A stretch of DNA of 64,000 nt. Source: Casuarius casuarius. Lineage: Eukaryota > Chordata > Aves > Casuariiformes > Casuariidae. Location: contig PTFA01000082.1 in the NCBI GenBank assembly GCA_003342895.1, forward strand, positions 2,986,197-3,050,196, read 5' to 3'. The notes below the pieces were generated by a model, which was not told the origin of the DNA, did no database searches, and was given only the letters and a program-made list of their open reading frames with translations. Positions within the stretch are counted from its first letter, which is position 1; each line of letters starts with the position of its first letter. This document shows positions 61,401 through 64,000 of this stretch, one piece after another. A program made the position numbers and the translations under genes.

Positions 61401-64000
61401 CTACAACAGTAGTAACAAGCTAATCAATCAATTTTATATCCTCATAAAACAGAATACTTTTCCAACAAAACTTTAAAGAACAAAAACAATGAAAAGCCTT
61501 GCCTCCAAAATATTAATCTGTTTACATATTAAATTGCTTCTCCGCTATCATCCAAAATTCATACTAAAAAACTTACAANCAAAAGAATTCTGAGAAAGGA
61601 ATATATTATTTATGAAGACAGTTAAAAGTATGATTACTTTTTTCCACTGATGGAACAAAAAAAATATCAGCCTTGGAATCACCAGACTGTCACATGGGAG
61701 AGCAGACCTCACTGACAGAGGCTGCATTAGTGTCATACCAGAGGGAAAGAAGCAGACTCAAGTTTCTTTAATTCAATAGAAAGAAAGCAGATTGTAACCT
61801 GCAANAGAGATATTCCTGAACCGTTAAGCTATAGTTCTAATAGGAAAAACACCCATGGCAACAGTAAATAAGAGTTTGCAATTAAAAAGGCCAGTTTCTC
61901 ACTGCACAGGAACTGCGTTTTTATAAGAAAATATAGAAAAATACAATGGCAATGATCTGCAGCTGTATGCAATTCTACAAACACCACATATACAGCCACG
62001 TTGCTCAGTCTTCCCTCCATAGACAGAACCAAAACATTTCAATTATGCTGTAGATTTTCGCTAGAGTTTTGGAGTTTAAAGGTTGTATCACAATTTGAAA
62101 ACGTGGTTCAGTCTCCTCTGCAGGAAGCCAAATTAGACAAGCACACAAGTCTCTTGGCCTTCATCATCTATGAATCACCCGTAAGTGATAGGATGATACT
62201 ATATTTTAGCCGCAGGGGAGCATGACGTGCCCTTTGTACAATAANCTGGACTGATACCCCACAAAGCAGCCAAAGTCACGTTCACCCTATATGCACACAG
62301 GGAGCCATAAAGTCCACAGGGACTATTCACATGCTGAAAGCTGGACATTTGCCTAAGAACCATGCTGCATTAGGACCTGGAGCCATAATACTATAATGAG
62401 CTTTTACGTATCCATCTTCCATGCATCATACAACTGCCAAAATACATACGCTTTCCACAAATGGATGCAGCACACATTTTATATTAAGATATGACTAGGC
62501 TGCCGGATTTAGCAATTCTTTTTGTTCCTTCTATTCATATTTTTTCATATGATGCCTTCCCATTTGATCTCTAGATGCTGTTCTTCCTTTGTAAACCTAC
62601 ATTTCATTGTTCATTACCCTCTTTCCCCCCAAAAGCCAATAAAAAACCCAAAAACTATAGTCTGTCTACCATCCTGCCCCAGGAAAAACCTCATAGAAAG
62701 GCAGAAACCGCATAGATCCTGACAGAGCAGACTTTCTCCAAAAAGGGCTTTTGAAGAAAGTCAGAATTACAAGCAGTTTTTAGTCAAAATTCATGTACAT
62801 GCTTTTTCTTTGTCCAGTTTTATCTTTTAACAAAGGAAGATAAATGCAGCTTCACTTTTTTTCTTTTTTTTTTTTTTAATTAGTAACTCTACTTCTATCC
62901 CCACCCCGTAACTAGATCTGGGGCAGATCCTGCGTCAATATTAGCAGGAGCCAGGGTGGGTAGGGAGGGAAGTGACAGTGCCACAGGGGAGCGCATCGCG
63001 ACAGGGTCTCCCTCACCTGGCCAGTGCTAACAAGGGAAACAAGGGTCTCCTTCCACCTCTGCGCCTGCTAGGGGAAAAATCTTTGCCTGAGCAAACCCTT
63101 ATCTCTAGTCAGCCTTTCAGTAAAACCAGGAAATTATCATGCATTGTGAAACAACAAGCACTGTGCCTTTACCATTGCTAACATAACCACCTAAGCAATA
63201 GGAACTTTCTAATCCTCCATCTACAAGTGGTTATTTTACTATGAACACAAGCATCATCAATCACAAACCATGAATCTTGGTCTTAATTCTGCTCCACAGC
63301 AGTACCAGCCTCCCCCTGCTCCAATTACCGATTGCTCTTGCACACCTGCCTTTGCTGAAACGGCTAAATACTGGAGCCGATATCTACCACCGCCTGTGGC
63401 TGGTGGAGGGAAGGAAAAGGAGGTAGTGAAGAGAGTGCAGAAGGGCAAGCTTTATATGTACTAATTAAGTGCACGGGCATTGTAGGAACGGTGAGGGATA
63501 GACATGTGGGTGGAAGGTATGCGTTGCCTTCATTTTCCAGATTCTTCCTTTTCTTTGGTTTTGTGTCAGCAATGCTCCATGTACATCAGCTTTTGATTTC
63601 TATGCTTTTGTGGCTTAGGACCATTAGGGTTGCTGTATACACACAAGCATACAGCATAGCTGTTTCACAACAAAGATTTTTGTGCATTAATACTGCAGAG
63701 GGTATGCCATCAACAAGTGTTACTGAAGACAAAAACTCCAGAAGCAAATTGCTACAAAGAAATGCTATTTAAAAAAAAAATAAGAATGGGAACATGAGGA
63801 GAAAGGGAGTACCAAATTCTGAACAACTTGCAGATACTTATTAAACAAAAGCACTGATCAGATGTACTTGTTCAAACTATTTTCTAACTTCGTAGGCTTC
63901 AGTGGAGGAGTCAGGATGAAAGTATGTGCTCTTTAAATGTATCATCTGTTCACCATGATCATGTAGGTGGGCAAGTTACCTTTAAAACTATGAATTAGAA
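58431..64000. other. Upstream flank to window edge, no gene seen
   Basis: AT-rich non-coding sequence with short chance open frames and several N bases. A mildly GC-richer patch lies at about 58900-59200. Poly(T)-rich tracts occur near 59960 and 62860. I see no exon, RNA gene or clear repeat of known family. Confidence 0.5.

Noticed and set aside
1..64000. Search for CRISPR arrays, tRNA or rRNA genes, phage or integrated viral genes
   Set aside because: No regularly spaced direct repeats, no cloverleaf with box A/B order and no viral domains were seen. The window has vertebrate character throughout.

Overview
This is vertebrate genomic DNA, and everything I recognise points to a sauropsid (bird, crocodilian or turtle). 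It is about 60% AT, with long non-coding stretches and sharply bounded CpG-rich blocks. It carries antisense CR1-type LINE fragments and old MIR-type SINE fragments, plus scattered single N bases typical of a draft assembly. The CR1 copies resemble the old families common in turtles and crocodilians more than the young bird CR1 tail, which I did not see. I cannot name the species.

The only gene I can name is PDE10A, the dual cAMP/cGMP phosphodiesterase, on the minus strand. Its PDE10A2-type first coding exon lies at 33949-34016 and encodes 22 residues plus two bases of a split codon. It starts MEDGSNSASCFRRFTDCF and ends at a GT donor. The same exon is open for another 254 codons upstream, to an ATG at 34778 that follows an in-frame TAG. 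A long, low-complexity N-terminal form is therefore possible. The catalytic and GAF domains lie outside the window, beyond its left edge.

Layout. 1-33948 is presumed PDE10A intron 1: AT-rich, with no convincing exon, old repeats, microsatellites, and a separate intronic CpG island (about 32690-33260) with a strong minus-strand splice donor. 33900-37200 is the CpG-island promoter complex around exon 1, with several more minus-strand donor-like sites, a YY1-type site and GC boxes. 37200-64000 is AT-rich 5' flank with no supported gene. It holds CR1 fragments at 44650-45340 and 54165-54730, MIR fragments, a 55-base poly(A) run and other simple repeats.

Most open frames in the window are short and chance-like. 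Those in the CpG islands are long only because stop codons are rare in GC-rich DNA. I see no bacterial-type operon, CRISPR array, phage, tRNA or rRNA gene, and no convincing undescribed system. The most useful leads are the PDE10A N-terminal extension and the candidate alternative first exons.
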